64,000 bases of DNA from Peromyscus leucopus (taxonomy: Eukaryota; Chordata; Mammalia; Rodentia; Cricetidae), in the NCBI RefSeq assembly GCF_004664715.2, contig NC_051063.1, positions 113,136,829 to 113,200,828 on the forward strand. Reading direction: 5' to 3'. Positions 12,536 to 24,780 of the stretch are shown here, piece after piece. The notes below the pieces were generated by a model. The model worked only from the letters and a program-made list of their open reading frames with translations. It was not told the DNA's origin and did not search any database. The position numbers and the translations under genes are program-made. Positions within the stretch are counted from its first letter, which is position 1. Each line of letters opens with the position of its first letter.

Positions 12536-13189
12536 CAATATTTCAAATTCCCAAATCACAGTGAAAAAGAACATATCTACTTACATAATTTACATAAATG
12601 CTCTCTGAAGATGCATTTATGTAAATGGAAAAATGGAACCACTCACTCAAACCTCAGAAGTGTTTCAATCAGCGTGGCCCCTGCCACAATAACCATAGCT
12701 TCTGAAGTCACTGATTCATTCTACTTGGTGCTATTCTAGAAGCCATCTATGGTGTGGATACTGTGAGCTCCCCAAGAGTGATAAATTTTGTGGTTATGTT
12801 GTCCAGATTGCCTTTCCTCTTATTCTTTCCTTCTACAGTGCCAGGAGTTACTCCTACAATAACATATTTGTTCATGCCTACACATCACCTTTGCTTTTAT
12901 GTCTTCCTTTTCCCACACTCTGAATTAGTTGTGATCTCCACTCCTATAAATCCAACCAAATTCTATATCCCAGAAGAATAATCTAATATCCACAGTCCTC
13001 CTTCAACTTCTCCCTTTCGGCATATCAAGACTAATCAACCTCACAAACACTTTAAAAGCCCTCACTACTTGTCTGATCTCGGTTCACACTAGGTTATAAA
13101 TATTTATGAAACAAATTATATGAAAGTATCATGACCTAGAATTCTCAAAGAGCAGTTCTGAACTAGTTTGCTGTTAGATACTGTAAACA

Positions 13190-13530
13190 AAACAAAACAA
13201 AACCAAAAAACACCATGACTAAAAGAAATTTGGGGAGGAAAGGGTTTATTTCATCCTAAAAGTTAGAGTCCATTGTGGAAGGAAGTGAAGGCAGGAGCTC
13301 AAGCCAAAGTAATGATTTAGAGATCAGAAAGCAATGCTGCTTTCTGTTGGCCCCAGGCTCATAATCAACTACCTTTCTTACTGGCTGGGCCCTTGAGTCA
13401 ATTAACACTCATCAAGAAAATGCTCTATAGATATGACCAATCTGATGCAGGCACTTCTTCAAATGAAGTTACCTCTTCCCAGGCATGTCCAGTTGATTAC
13501 CAAGATCACCTACCACCAATCTTTCTGCTT
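13190..13530 (+). mobile_element. URR1-like rodent hAT-type DNA transposon, diverged
   Basis: CACCATGACTAAAAG, TTTGGGGAGGAAAGGGTTTATTT, GGAAGGAAGTGAAGGCAGGAGCTCAAG, CATCAAGAAAATGCTCTATAG and CAGGCACTTCTTCAAATGAAG follow the same order as the copy at 6318-6724. It is shorter and more diverged. Confidence 0.6.
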
Positions 13531-13879
13531 AATAGGTTTTGATGGTGTTTGTTCATATATGATACTCATAATTAATTTCTTAGCATATTTTTAATTCTTT
13601 GGGTGGGTAAACTCCTTGATTCACTATATTTCATTATTATCCTATTCACCAAAAGTGATTGTTAATTGGTTTTTCATTATATGCAACTAGAATAAAAACA
13701 AGATTTATTATTTAGCCCCTACGACAACAGAATTAGTGAAATAGGAAGAATGGGCAATGTCTCCCTTCTGTGAAAAGCTGTTGTACTGCACTGATGGAAT
13801 CCCTATTGAACTATTCTAAACTGTGGAATATCCATCAAGGGGAAGTCTCAGCAGAAACACCCTAAATCCAACCATATGC

Positions 13880-14090
13880 TCAGTAGGGCTCACTTTGTCT
13901 GACTCCCATTACCACCTGAAGAATTATGTCCTCTAGCTATGTTCTGTCTGTGGATGAGATAGGTGAGATACTGGCCTCTAACACAACTTACCCAAGGCCA
14001 CTACACTAATAACTAGTGGAGGTGAAGATTACTCATCTTGACTCAAAATCCATTATCTTCCACTCAAACTGCTTTGTTCAGAATACAGTA
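13880..14090 (+). repeat. MIR SINE
   Basis: TGGATGAGATAGGTGAGATACTG, ACTTACCCAAGGCCACTACACTAATAACTAG and CTCAAAATCCATTATCTTCCACTCAAACTGC follow the forward MIR core (lost 'cttgcccaaggtcacacagctagtaa' pattern). Confidence 0.6.
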
Positions 14091-14957
14091 GGCAGCTGCT
14101 AGCAGCACTATTTGCTCAAAGTCACGATCCCACCACACATTACATAAGAAATTACAGATTTTGGAGGAAATCTGTAATTTGGAAAAAAGCTAGGGCTTCA
14201 AAAATCTTGGAAGAAGCAGGCTGACACCTATAGCACTTTTCAACCTAAGATCCAACTCAAACTACACACTCATTTCATATCTCATGATTTATCTTAACAA
14301 TGAATGCATGCTTTCCCTATTTTACTCCATAAATACCTGTTCTCGATAAAAAAGTATTTCAAGGTATTTATAATGGAGTCAACTTGATATCTCCAGTAGT
14401 TCTTCCCTGAATATTCAAAGTCAAATACTCTCTCTTCTTGGGAATGACCATGGTGAAGGTAAGGAATTATGTCCCTAGTATAAAGGTGACAAGAACCAGA
14501 GTGTGGAGATACCAACTTTGCAAACAACAACTTTCATAACTCAGAATAAAAAGGTAATTCAGGAAACCTCTGAATTTATTTCTCTAGTTGAAGAATAAAA
14601 AGTACAGTGGGTGACCTCTAAGAGTGCATCTCATCAAGGATGTGATTTCACTCATCATAAATTTTACCCTATTGGGAAGCACTGGGGACCTGGCACAGGA
14701 TGCACAATTCTTCCTGCAGGGAAATGACTTCTTGCTCTGCTATCATTATCTTTCCACATTGGTTTTAAGAAAGACAAGCTGAAATGAAAGACAAACACTT
14801 AATGAGATAGGGTGAATGATATAAACAGGTGTCTAATAAATTGGCTAATGGGTGAGGTATTGCATATTGTAGAGAATATTATTTAAAAATGATTCTCTTA
14901 TTCTGTGTTCATAGTCTATGTGTTTCCCTTATAAACTGGTTACAAGAGAATAATATA

Positions 14958-15087
14958 GAAGGGCTAGGGATATAGTTCAGTAGGAGAGCATGTGCCTAGC
15001 AGTCACCAGGTCTTGGGTTCTGCTCCTGACACTGGCAACAGAAACAAACAAAATCAGAAGCAAAAAGGGCCTTTTTTTTTTTTTTTG
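14958..15087 (+). mobile_element. ID-type SINE followed by a poly-T stretch
   Basis: GGGCTAGGGATATAGTTCAGTAGGAGAGCATGTGCCTAGCAGTCACCAGGTCTTGGGTTC is a clear ID head with A and B boxes. Its A-rich tail is followed by a separate run of about 16 T at 15071-15086. Confidence 0.75.
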
Positions 15088-15934
15088 AATCAAAGCACTG
15101 CAAAGATTTGAAGGTAAACAGAGATTTATCCTGAGTTCTTTCTTCTTGTCTTGCTTTTCTCCCTGTTTTCTAAGTCCTAACTCCAGGAAAACAAAGTACA
15201 CCATCTTCTTTCACTCCTACTAATCATAATTTAATCCTAAATCATACAGTGTTTGAAGCATAGGAGAAAATCATAAAATATTTCACACCTAAACTTAATC
15301 TTTTGTGTGAGAGGAAATGCTAGGAGAGACAGAGGAACTGTGAGTTCACTGCTGTGTAATTGTTATTGATCACAATGTGCTCATGTCTGTGGCGGGTCTG
15401 CAGCCTTGTGAGGCTCGCTTGTGAAAGTCAGCACTTGATGTGGGTAACAATAGGAACAGGGTAGAGAATATTTTAGTTTTATTTTTCATCTTATAACTGT
15501 GATAATGCTAAATGCCTGACAACTAGCCTATCTTCATTTCTCTTCAAGATTATTACCCTACTTGGAATCTGTTTCAATGAAGAAAAGCATTAAGAATATA
15601 TAAGAAACATGATGGTATTTAGAAAACAGAGGTTTGCTAAATGCTGCTGGCATTTGTTGGTAGCAGAGAATACATTGTGCAAATGTCCTTGTACATTGTC
15701 ATTAAATAAGCAATGGACTCTTTGTTCTTCAAGCCGGAAGACTACAAATCTCTAAATCTGAAATGCCAACCAGTTCCTGGTCCTGCATCTGCCTTAGCTA
15801 TCAAGGGAAGACGTATGTTTTTCTTGGCTTCTTGTTTTGTACAGGCTTTCTAGTGGTCAGCTATTCTGTATGTAACATAATGGTTTTGCTTGGTGTACTT
15901 TAACAATATTTCAGGGGATAATGAAGAGATATTG

Positions 15935-16265
15935 GGGCTGGAGTGATAGCTTAAGAGGTAAAGTGCTTACTGTACAAGCGTAGGAATTTGGATGCCCAGA
16001 ACTCTTATAAAATACTCAGGAGCAATGACTCATAATTGTAATTCCTGTGCTGGGAGGGAAGACACAAGAAGAACCCCAGGATTAACATCCAGTCAACTAA
16101 CAGATGAGTGAGTACCAGGCCAGAGAGAGACCCTGATTCAAAAAACAAAGTGTACAGTATTGTGAGGAATCATACCTGAGGCTGACCTCAGACCTGCATA
16201 TTCATTCATGCACACCTGCAGATGCAGGTCCCCCCCCACGAACATGCATATATGCACACACAAAG
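15935..16265 (+). mobile_element. B4 SINE (ID-B1 composite)
   Basis: It opens GGGGCTGGAGTGATAGCTTAAGAGGTAAAGTGCTTACTGTACAAGCG, passes CCAGGCCAGAGAGAGACCCTGATTCAAAAAACAAAG and ends CTGACCTCAGACCTGCATATTCATTCATGCACACCTGCAG. This matches the B4 structure of an ID-like head joined to a B1-like part and a 'gacctc...cctgcac' tail. Confidence 0.75.
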
Positions 16266-16894
16266 AGAAACTCTAGCAGAATTTAGAGGTGAACAATAGT
16301 TTCCAGAGTAAGTTGTCTTCCCTCTGCACTCACAGACCTATGTGTCCATTGAAATTGTGGCCATACACACACTGGACCCTCAATTTGTTTTACAATGGGC
16401 ATCGCCAACAAATCAGAAAGAGGATTAGTTCTTCTTAAATCTGGTATTTGAAGCTAGGCATTCATGACTCTTCCTCCTTTTCCCCTACCACTCCATAGCA
16501 AGTTTTGCCATTTGCTTTTATGCCATAAGGCATGGAGCCCTCAACTCTGCTCTCAGCAGTGGCTTCTGGGATTGATGGAGCTCAGTTGTATCACCTAACT
16601 CTCAAGGCCAACTATTAAGAAGGGTTAGATGATTTCTGAGTTTAATTGTAACTCCATTTTGAATATTATTAAGGTGTCAATACAAATAGTTTCCAATAGT
16701 AATCATCAGACAGGAGTTCAAGACAGCTCACTTTTATGATGCTATTATCAGATTGAAATAATCTCTCTGAAATTTTGAGCCATATTTAAATGTAAGTGAT
16801 ATGTTATGTAGTCGATCTATGACATACTATGAAAAGCCATTGGGATCGTATATGAACACATCATGTAACTTGTGAGAGCAGACGTTACTTTAGG

Positions 16895-17175
16895 ACAATA
16901 CTAAAACTTCAACAGTATTCTTAAGAGTGGGGACAACCTTGACAGAGCACATTTAGTTAGGAACTCTCCTCAGGGTTTAACTCACATCTCAGTAACCCTC
17001 AAAGAATCTTAAAACAGTATAGTATCTATATTTATATAGGGTAAAACTGAGGAACGGAGGCTGAGGAAACCATCTAAGCTAACAAGCTGCAGAACAGAGA
17101 TTAGATCCAGGGCCCAAACCTACTCAAATCTCCAAAGCAGGGCAAAGCAGGACACTAGGACTCAGAGTCTAGTGG
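16895..17175 (+). repeat. MIR SINE
   Basis: ACCCTCAAAGAATCTTAAAACAGTATAG, then GTAAAACTGAGGAACGGAGGCTGAGG, then GAACAGAGATTAGATCCAGGGCCCAAACC are the forward MIR core and 3' region. Confidence 0.7.
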
Positions 17176-17384
17176 AGTTCAATCTACTGAAATATTTCTG
17201 ATCCCAGTCATTTCTGTTCTTAGTAATGAAAAGTAATTGAATTTAAACTTTTTTATAAGTTGTAACAAGAACGAGCATGTAAGGAAAATAGATTTTGCCA
17301 ATAGTCCCAGCTGTGGTAGCAACAGGCCCACTAACAGCAATGGTAGAATAATTTTTAGTTTCTACACAAGCTAAAAATGAGAAA

Positions 17385-17480
17385 TGTCTATAATCTCAGC
17401 GTGTAGAAATCTAAAGCAAAAGGATTTTAAATTAAGGCCAGCCTAGGTATCATGGGGAGACCAATCTCAAATTGACAAGA
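17385..17480 (+). repeat. B1-like relic
   Basis: TCTATAATCTCAGCGTGTAGAAATCTAAAGCAAAAGGATTTTAAATTAAGGCCAGCCTAGGTATCATGGGGAGACC is a worn B1 body, lacking the first bases. Confidence 0.55.
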
Positions 17481-18018
17481 TGGAGCTGCTCCTGTCAGTC
17501 CTTCTAAAAGGACTGAAAAGCTGAGAGGTTCTGGAGAAATGGTTTTTATGCACAGTAACTGACCCTACCTGAATGTATCCTAACCCTGGTTCCTACTTGT
17601 ATTGTTTATTATATCTGCTTCAGATGCAGGCAAGTTTTACCTTCAGATTGAGGTGTTAAAAACGAAGAGTAAGGAAAGGTGACTAACTTCTCTGGCAGAA
17701 ACACATGTATTTTAGACAGACACTTGGGCTCCTGTCTTTGGCTATGAGGCTATTGAAAGAAAGGAATGCAAAAAAAGAAGGAATTCCCAGGAATCTTCTT
17801 CTGGGAGAAGTCTACATGTACCCAGAGGAAGAAGTCATCTCCTGGATAAAGATTTACAGTTTGTCAGATGACCTCACAGGATACACTAACTTTGAAAGAG
17901 GCACTTGGATCTGGGACAATGATGGGCACAGGACCATACCTTGGTTAGATTGCATCATTATGCACATCTCTTGCTTTCTATTGAAATCATTCCTTGTGGT
18001 CAGAACCCCAAAGATAGA

Positions 18019-18028
18019 TGTGTGCGTG

Positions 18029-18080
<52 letters not shown>
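18019..18080 (+). repeat. (GT)n microsatellite
   Basis: About 60 bases of GT with two GC interruptions near the left end. In the minus-strand transcript it is (CA)n. Confidence 0.97.
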
Positions 18081-18084
<4 letters not shown>

Positions 18085-18552
18085 GGAAGGTGTCACTGGA
18101 TCTCTGGCCTCTTCCTAGGGTGTCCACCTTGAACAAATAATTTCCTTTCTGCTTTTCATTGTTAAAAAAAAAAGACAAAGGGCATTGCTTTTGAGCATCT
18201 TCCTACTACATAGGAATATTTAACGAAAGCTTTGGGTACTAATAGTACCTATTATAGTACCAGCTCAACACAGGTTTTGATGTGCACGACTTAATTGTTT
18301 TGCTACTAGAGGAAGTTTCTATTGCTAACTATGAACAGCTTGTTTACTTGTTTCTGTTGTAACAAATACTTTGGGAGTTCTGATTTGCAGTTTTCAGTGT
18401 GTGTGAGGCAGGTGGGAATGGCTGAGTACAGATTTTATCTATTGTAGGTATCACATATCTGTGCTAATAGCTACAATTGATGAATTAATAAAATCTCTGC
18501 AAATGAGTAATATTGGAATATAGGGAAGGCATTCTGTATCTAGTGTCACTTA

Positions 18553-18554
<2 letters not shown>

Positions 18555-18591
<37 letters not shown>

Positions 18592-18622
18592 TGTGTGTTT
18601 ATGTGTGTGTATGTGTGTGTGT
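18555..18622 (+). repeat. Interrupted (GT)n microsatellite
   Basis: A pure GT block is followed by GT blocks broken by TTT and AT interruptions to 18622. Confidence 0.95.
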
Positions 18623-19017
18623 ATTCCAGATATATATAACACAGACAGATAATGATGATGCAAACTACACATCTGATGTAGAGAAAAGAGATGTTTTTGT
18701 TGTGGTTTTGTTTTATTTAAAAGGAAAAAGCAGCATCTCATTCCACTTTATCAGAAGTCTCAAAAAGTTTACAGTCTTATACTACTATAATTATCCAGGT
18801 CACTTCTAGTTAAGTGCCTTCCCCCATCTTAAACTGAATGTCTCCACAGATTGTCATCTTTATTTCTTTACTATTAAGAAATTCTTTAATAATGTTGTCC
18901 ATATTCTTTAGAAAGTACTAGGCAGAAAATTGGGGTATCATTAACTGGGGAAGTGAGGGCAAGAAGAATAAAATAGAAAAATGAATCCAGCAAGCTGGAA
19001 GATTATGCATCAAGTAA

Positions 19018-19275
19018 TATTTAGAATCCAGAGAGGACAAAACACACTTAGAACACCATGAACTAGGACTGGAAGCCATCACCGAACAAATGCTATTTAG
19101 AGCTGACCTAAGCAGGCCCCTCAAGAAGAGCCAGCGGCAGTCCAGAGAAGTCATCCTGGAGCTGAGAAGGCAGATTTTGAGAATACAGGAGGCAAAGATC
19201 ACTTCCTCTTCCTCATCTCATAACTGCTTAAATTGTTACTTTCATGGATTAATCAGTCACTACAGATTCACTTAG
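19018..19275 (+). other. Unassigned plus-strand open frame, possible pseudogene or repeat relic
   Basis: One frame stays open from 19018 to a stop ending at 19275, opposite in strand to Dlg2. It reads as a charged, helix-like peptide including TEQMLFRADLSRPLKKSQRQ and, after REV, ILELRRQILRIQEAKI. It then turns into serines encoded by a TCC/TCT run. The first ATG in frame is at 19090. Its composition (many K, R, E, Q; regular leucines) looks more protein-like than its neighbours. I recognise no family and see no matching splice sites or promoter. It could be a fragment of a processed pseudogene, a worn L2 copy, or chance. Confidence 0.25.
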
Positions 19276-20663
19276 CAAACATCTTGTTTTTAGCAGTGTA
19301 GACTATTAGGGAGAGATGAGAATCACATGGTCTTGCCATGTAGGAGTTCACAGGGTCACGAGGACACAGGAGAAAACCATTAGATCTACTTGTAGTACAA
19401 AACACAAACAAACAGGACAAGGATAAAATCAAGTGGGGTGGGTGTTAGGTGGCTGGACTACCAGTCTCACTGGCTGTTAGATTTTGAACAGGAAACTGGC
19501 CCTACTGACTTTCTAACTTGGAAGTGATGATGGCAGTGTCATGTCACAGAACATTTTACTTGAGTCCCTACTCCCTGTTCATCAGGGCTTCAAAGAAAGG
19601 GCAAAGAGTACCAAGTGATGTCAGGCTTGTGGGAAGGTATATAGGGAGGATGTGAGTCATTTCTTGAATGACTGAGTCTCTGATGCCAGCTATTCTCAAC
19701 AGACTTGCTCATCTTTTCTCCAACTTTGTTATTTCCTTTCCTTCTGCATTTTATCTCTGTGTCACTGGTCACCCACTGGCCAGTATACTAAGGTTCTCTG
19801 GTTGTAAGCACAGAAAGCCACTCAAGTTAGAGGTAGAGAAACCCTGATTTTACTGTCAGGCTAAATGGTATAGGGGGAGCAATGAGGCAGGCCAGTTGAG
19901 GAGCTTGAACTGAGAACTAAGAATACTGAACTAGATGAATGAATACCATTGCACCTGGTCTTTGATGGAGAGATGCCTAGTGACAAGTAGCAAGATGGGT
20001 AGATGGAATGCACTAATATTCTATGGAATGCCAGACTGAATGACTTTACTAAATCCACTTTGATGACTAACAACATAAAGGAAAACAACACTGCACATGG
20101 AAGGAAGAGACATTATGTGCCATTTAGTCAAGAGGCAATGAAGTCTCTTAGGAATTGATGGTGCCACAAAGAAAAGTAGGTATCCCCTTGTAAAGGGCCT
20201 AGAATAGCGGCTGGCAGATACCAGGGGCTCCAGAATATGGGAATGAGTTCAACAAACTGATAAGTGAATAAAAACACAGATAAGCTTAATGAAGAAGAAT
20301 TCCTAACTATGAGGTTATTTTACAAACTTACATAATCACTTGAATAAAACATAAAAGCTTTAAATTTGTCTGATGCCCAGAGTACTAGAAGGTGCCTCAA
20401 AGCTCCATGATAGAATGAGTTACTAGGGTTTCATGAAGGACCTTCACTCATCTCTGCATTCAATATTTATTAGCTTACATGGGCCAAGCACTTACTACTA
20501 AAAGATATGGAAAATCTTTGTTGATATTTTAAACTCAGAGTTGTTGGGTCTAGCAGATGAACCTAGCTGACTTGATTTCTATCTCATCACTGTAGGGCAC
20601 AATCTGATTTGTGAATCAAATGTTGAAATTGAGAGGTGTACAGTTTTGTTTCCATAGTCTCTG

Positions 20664-20667
<4 letters not shown>

Positions 20668-20732
<65 letters not shown>
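20668..20732 (+). repeat. (TA)n-(GA)n compound microsatellite
   Basis: About 38 bases of TA are followed by about 26 bases of GA. The TA part is self-complementary and can extrude as a hairpin. Confidence 0.97.
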
Positions 20733-20736
<4 letters not shown>

Positions 20737-21809
20737 GGTACCCCAAGTTTATTATCACCAAGGTGAATTCCAGGCTTTATGGTTACTGGCTGATCCTCTA
20801 GAAGTAATTACATTATAGTTTTATATTATGCATCTGTTATTAGTCTACAGAACTGTATTGATTGAAATTCCCTTCATAGTCATCATGTGTGAGAAATGAT
20901 ACTGAATATCCAAGATCCATACAATTCTCATTACTTGTTTGGAATCCACACTCTCACGGTTCATTCAGGGGGGCTGTTTACCTGTTTGGGAACTGTTTAG
21001 GCCAATTTCTCTAAGACCAACAACATTGGTAAGCATCTGTACTTCTTATACAACATTCATTTTGAAATATTTAACTTTTAAAATTATTAGGGTTATTTTT
21101 ATAGGGTACAATTATCTGAGCAAAACAAACTGCCATTTATTTAATATGATAGAACCAGTACAAAATTTAAAATATCCTAAACAGTGAAGGATATCATTAA
21201 TCTAAAATGCCATATGTAACTATGTATGTATATATTTGTGTATGCAAATATGTTTGTATAAATACAATATGACTATATAAAATACATATCATAAGGTTAT
21301 AAAGTACATGTAGATGAGAACAGAGTCCTTTTCTAAGGTCCAAATTGAATGATCAAATTAATTTGAGGCTCAATTTATAGATTATTTTTAATTATTTTAA
21401 CACTAGAAGTAGTCCCTTATTTGTTTCATAAATTGTAATGGTATATATTTAACAAAGCTTTGAAGGTATTAGAAAATGTTTGAAACATTGGAAACTTCCC
21501 AGCATCTTCCCAGCAAAATGACAATTTGGCATGTTTATGTGTATGTGCATCCTAGCAGATATTAGAGTAGAAGACAGAGTAGCCCATGAGGTGTCAGAAC
21601 CGACTCAACAGCTGTGTTCCACATACAGGCATATTCTGTGTATTAAGATATAACTGTCTATGCCACTATCCTATCTGCAACTATCAGATAAAGAATTATT
21701 GTTTTTTATACACTGGTTCAGATAGAAATGATTTTATGAGGTCAATATAGACAAAATTTCTGATAAAGTGCCATGAAGCAACTTGAAATTTCCAATTTTG
21801 AATTAGACT

Positions 21810-21935
21810 TTCCTCAAATGCTCACTGAGCACTCCTTGTGTGACAGGCACTGTGTTAAATCCTGGGAGTAGAAGACTGTACACAGTCACAGAGTTCCAGA
21901 CAGAAGAACAGAAAATAAACAAATATCAGTTCTAA
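21810..21935 (+). repeat. L2 LINE 3' fragment
   Basis: CTCACTGAGCACTCCTTGTGTGACAGGCACTGTGTTAAATCCTGGGAGTAGAAGACTGTACACAG...ACAGAAAATAAACAAAT is the well-known L2 3' end pattern (gagcacctactatgtgcc aggcactgt...). Confidence 0.7.
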
Positions 21936-23266
21936 CTCTCCAGTTTTCTAACTTCCCTTTTCACCTCTCTCTGAGAAATTACAAAGTACCAGGAAGACCA
22001 AGAATAAAATATTTAAATATGTTTGTTGATAAACTAGAGGTTCATACTAGCAACCATGAATGGGGAAAGCAAGGGTATCTAAGAGCCTGCTGCCTAAGGA
22101 ATAGCTGCTGGAGATTCATGGGGAATATCAAACTTTTCTTCATAAAACCAAGAAATAAGAGTTTGAGAAACATAGAAGCAAACTTAATATATAGGTTCCA
22201 GTTCAAAACAGAATCATTATAACTTCACATGGTCTGGAGAGCTTCCAAATACCAGTTTTTAAAATTCCTGACAAAAACTGTGTCATGTATTGTTGCTATT
22301 CAAGATCATCCCCCGAGAACACAGAATTCAATTGGAAGAAACTCAAATATGGCAGTCTTTGAAACATTTAGGTGATTCTTAAAATGCAAAGAAATCATGA
22401 TCACATCCAGTATGAGAACTTGGAGAGTGATTGGAACTTTAAAAAAAAAAGTTGGATTTTCTAATTGTTGAAAGAAGCATAAGTTCATGTGCCATAAGCA
22501 ATATATTTCATGGAGGAAGTTCATCATGATTTTTAATAAGGATTAATTTTGAAGGATGTTCTATCATTCTTCATTTGTTTTCTCAAAACTTCCAAAACAC
22601 ATTAAATCAAAAGAATCAACTACTTCAACACACTTCTTTCAGGTATTGTTCAAGTCACCTCAGTCTATCAATCATAGTCAGCCTCATCCCCCTAGCTGGA
22701 TAAATTGTAAGAACAGAAATCATTTTAACAATATGGAATAAGAAAAACTCATTTATTGAATCATTTTATGTATCTATAGATTCTATCGGGCATGTTTACA
22801 GATCTGTAAGCATAGTATCACTACTGAAGAAATAATATTACTTCTTAAGAGAGTCTGTAATCTGGAGTTTATTCAAATCAGCATAGGATATGAAATTGAA
22901 AGTTAATTCACGACCTCTGAGTACTTTTTGTATACCAACCAGGAACTATACACTGCAAGTAACTTCAAGCATTAGTGTGAGGAATAGCAATATTATACAT
23001 TCCATCTTTAGTGCATGCCACTATTAGAAACTACTGTCCTCATGGTATTAATTTGGATCACTATTACTCTTTCTCATTGATCAATATTTGGTCATACTAA
23101 GAATACAGAATTCATACAAAGTAGACAGAAACAGACACACATTTATCCTGAGCAAGATTACAGAGATGTTACATCTTTAAATATACAGAATGCCTTTCTT
23201 TCTAATGTGACAAGAATGAATGAGATGAATGAAAGAATCCCTAAGTAAATAAGGTATTTTCCTTAC

Positions 23267-23371
23267 CGGAATGAATGCATGTTGCATAGCTTCTTCACAT
23301 TGTTTTAAGGAAGCAATCGTATCCCACAAAAGCTGATAATTCTCAGCTCGGGAAGCACTTGGCCGTTGCAT
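23267..23371 (-). CDS. Dlg2: Dlg2 alternative first coding exon (MQRPSASR isoform)
   Basis: The minus strand encodes 35 codons beginning MQRPSASRAENYQLLWDTIA and ending AMQHAFIP, then a donor GTAAGG at 23261-23266. The CCG codon ends exactly at the junction, so the phase is 0. This matches the exon 3730-3783 and also the VNGTEI exon that follows it. I recognise the peptide as the N-terminus of a short DLG2 isoform; my memory of the human form differs at one residue (V for A after MQRPS). The ATG at 23369-23371 has a purine (G) at -3. The encoded segment looks like a short amphipathic helix with one cysteine. It lacks the two N-terminal cysteines that are palmitoylated in the main PSD-93 isoform, so this isoform probably reaches membranes differently (inference). 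An in-frame ATG lies 18 nt upstream (23387-23389) in a weak context. The 5' boundary of the exon is not visible: it may be a true first exon or have an internal acceptor near the TTAGCAG at 23379-23385. Confidence 0.92.
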
Positions 23372-23480
23372 ATCGAAAGCTGCTAACATTCAAACTGAGC
23401 TCAAAGAACCCAGTTGAAGAAGGAAAAAAAAAACCCTGCAGATCTGTTACATAAACTTCTTAATTAGATCGGCTACCCAA
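23372..23480 (-). promoter_or_regulatory. Dlg2: Probable 5' leader or acceptor region of the MQRPSASR exon
   Basis: Directly upstream of the ATG the minus strand carries GAATGTTAGCAGCTTTCGAT, preceded by a pyrimidine-rich stretch (rc of 23415-23435). This could be the 5' UTR of a first exon. It could also be a weak 3' splice site (TTAG or GCAG) fed by the pyrimidine tract. I see no TATA box and no CpG cluster, so promoter placement is unproven. Confidence 0.35.
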
Positions 23481-24714
23481 ACTGCTATCTTAAGACTTTA
23501 AAAAAAGTTAATCAGAACATTTCTTTGGGGGGATAACTGGGCAAGACTTGAATAGAGACAGATGTTTTCATTGGGAAGTATTTTCTTTCCCACACTTGTG
23601 AGAAGCAATCCTATCAGTGTTCCCCTGTCTTCATATGGGTCTGGCAAAACTGCACATACCATAAGTGTGTGTGTGGGAAGAAGTAGGAGGGAGAGAGTGG
23701 TGAAAAATACTTCTACCACAAGCTTTGGGTGGCAGGCTACAGAGGTAGAATTTGAGTGAAAAATAGTAAAATGGCAGCAAGTGGATAATATACACACGTG
23801 CATGTATATAGGCAGGTACCTGAACTTGTCTGCTATGTGAGAAACGCATGCACACTTACAGTGCCTTTAAGTATCTCCATCTCTCATCTAAGTTAACACA
23901 GAACTGATTTAATTCTTTTGTAGTGGACTATCGCCTTTCAACAGTACAAGTTCCTCTTCTGAGATGATCCCTTAAAGACTAGTCAGAAAGCTTATGATAA
24001 TTAAATAAGGTCAGAGGTATATTTTAGAATTTAAAAGTAGTTAGAAGAACTCTGTGCTGCTTGTGCATAAGGAAACAGTCATATTTATTTCTTGTTTTAG
24101 ATAGCATTCAGAGAGATAATGTAAGAACAGCCCTAACTTTGTGCATTTTTGAGACCTAAGAGATGTCTGCACAGAGCCAGAATGTGTTCATTCCAAAGAA
24201 ATATGTTTGTGTACTTTACCAACAAAAGACTAGCATAGTCACTAAGCAGAATATGAATAGACTTTCAAGATATATTATATTCTGATTTTCTTTCACCAGA
24301 GACAGCAGCCTGCCATGGTCTCTAAGGGTTCGCTGAGGTAGGGGGAAAGCATTTTGAAGAAAATGCTGAGTTGTAGCAAGATGGTAAGGAACACAGATGC
24401 TCAAAGCTAGCTTCACAGCCAACAGTGACAATATTTATTGATGCATTGTGAGAGGGAAAAGGTGAATGGAGAAAAATATATAACATAATAAATACACTGT
24501 ACATTCAAATAGTGTAAAGCAAGGTGTAAGTGTAGGTAGTAGCCTGATAACACAAATGAAAGATTCTTGCTGTCTTATTTTTGGAAGACCTGCATGATTT
24601 GGGTTACCTAGTTTTTCTGCCTCTGTACCATGGTGATGGCGCATTTGTGCATACTAATGACCTTGTAGTATAAAAGTCCCCTAAACTGATGCCCAGACTC
24701 TCATATCTCATTTA

Positions 24715-24780
24715 CTATATATAAATATATGATATATTATATAGTATATGTATATATTATGTTACATATAATATATATTT
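24715..24780 (+). repeat. AT-rich low-complexity tract
   Basis: Irregular TATATAAATATATGATATAT sequence with partial self-complementarity; it is nearly free of G and C. Confidence 0.8.

Larger units (their letters stand above)
3784..23266 (-). other. Dlg2: Dlg2 intron between the MQRPSASR exon and the 54-nt exon
   Basis: About 19.5 kb of intron. Identified elements are listed separately. The following stretches show only unique AT-rich sequence to my reading: 3823-5334, 5426-6317, 6725-7266, 7442-8165, 9836-10620, 11876-12300, 12536-13189, 14091-14957, 15087-15934, 16266-16895, 17481-18018, 18623-19017, 19276-20667, 20733-21809 and 21936-23260. Confidence 0.85.

Noticed and set aside
14958..15020. 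tRNA-like A and B boxes
   Set aside because: The sequence is an ID SINE head derived from tRNA-Ala and cannot fold as a full tRNA; the same holds for 11775 and 51945.
17705..18118. 137-codon plus-strand open frame
   Set aside because: The last part is (GT)n-encoded Val-Cys repeats. The rest shows no family, start context or splice context. It is opposite to Dlg2 and best explained by chance.
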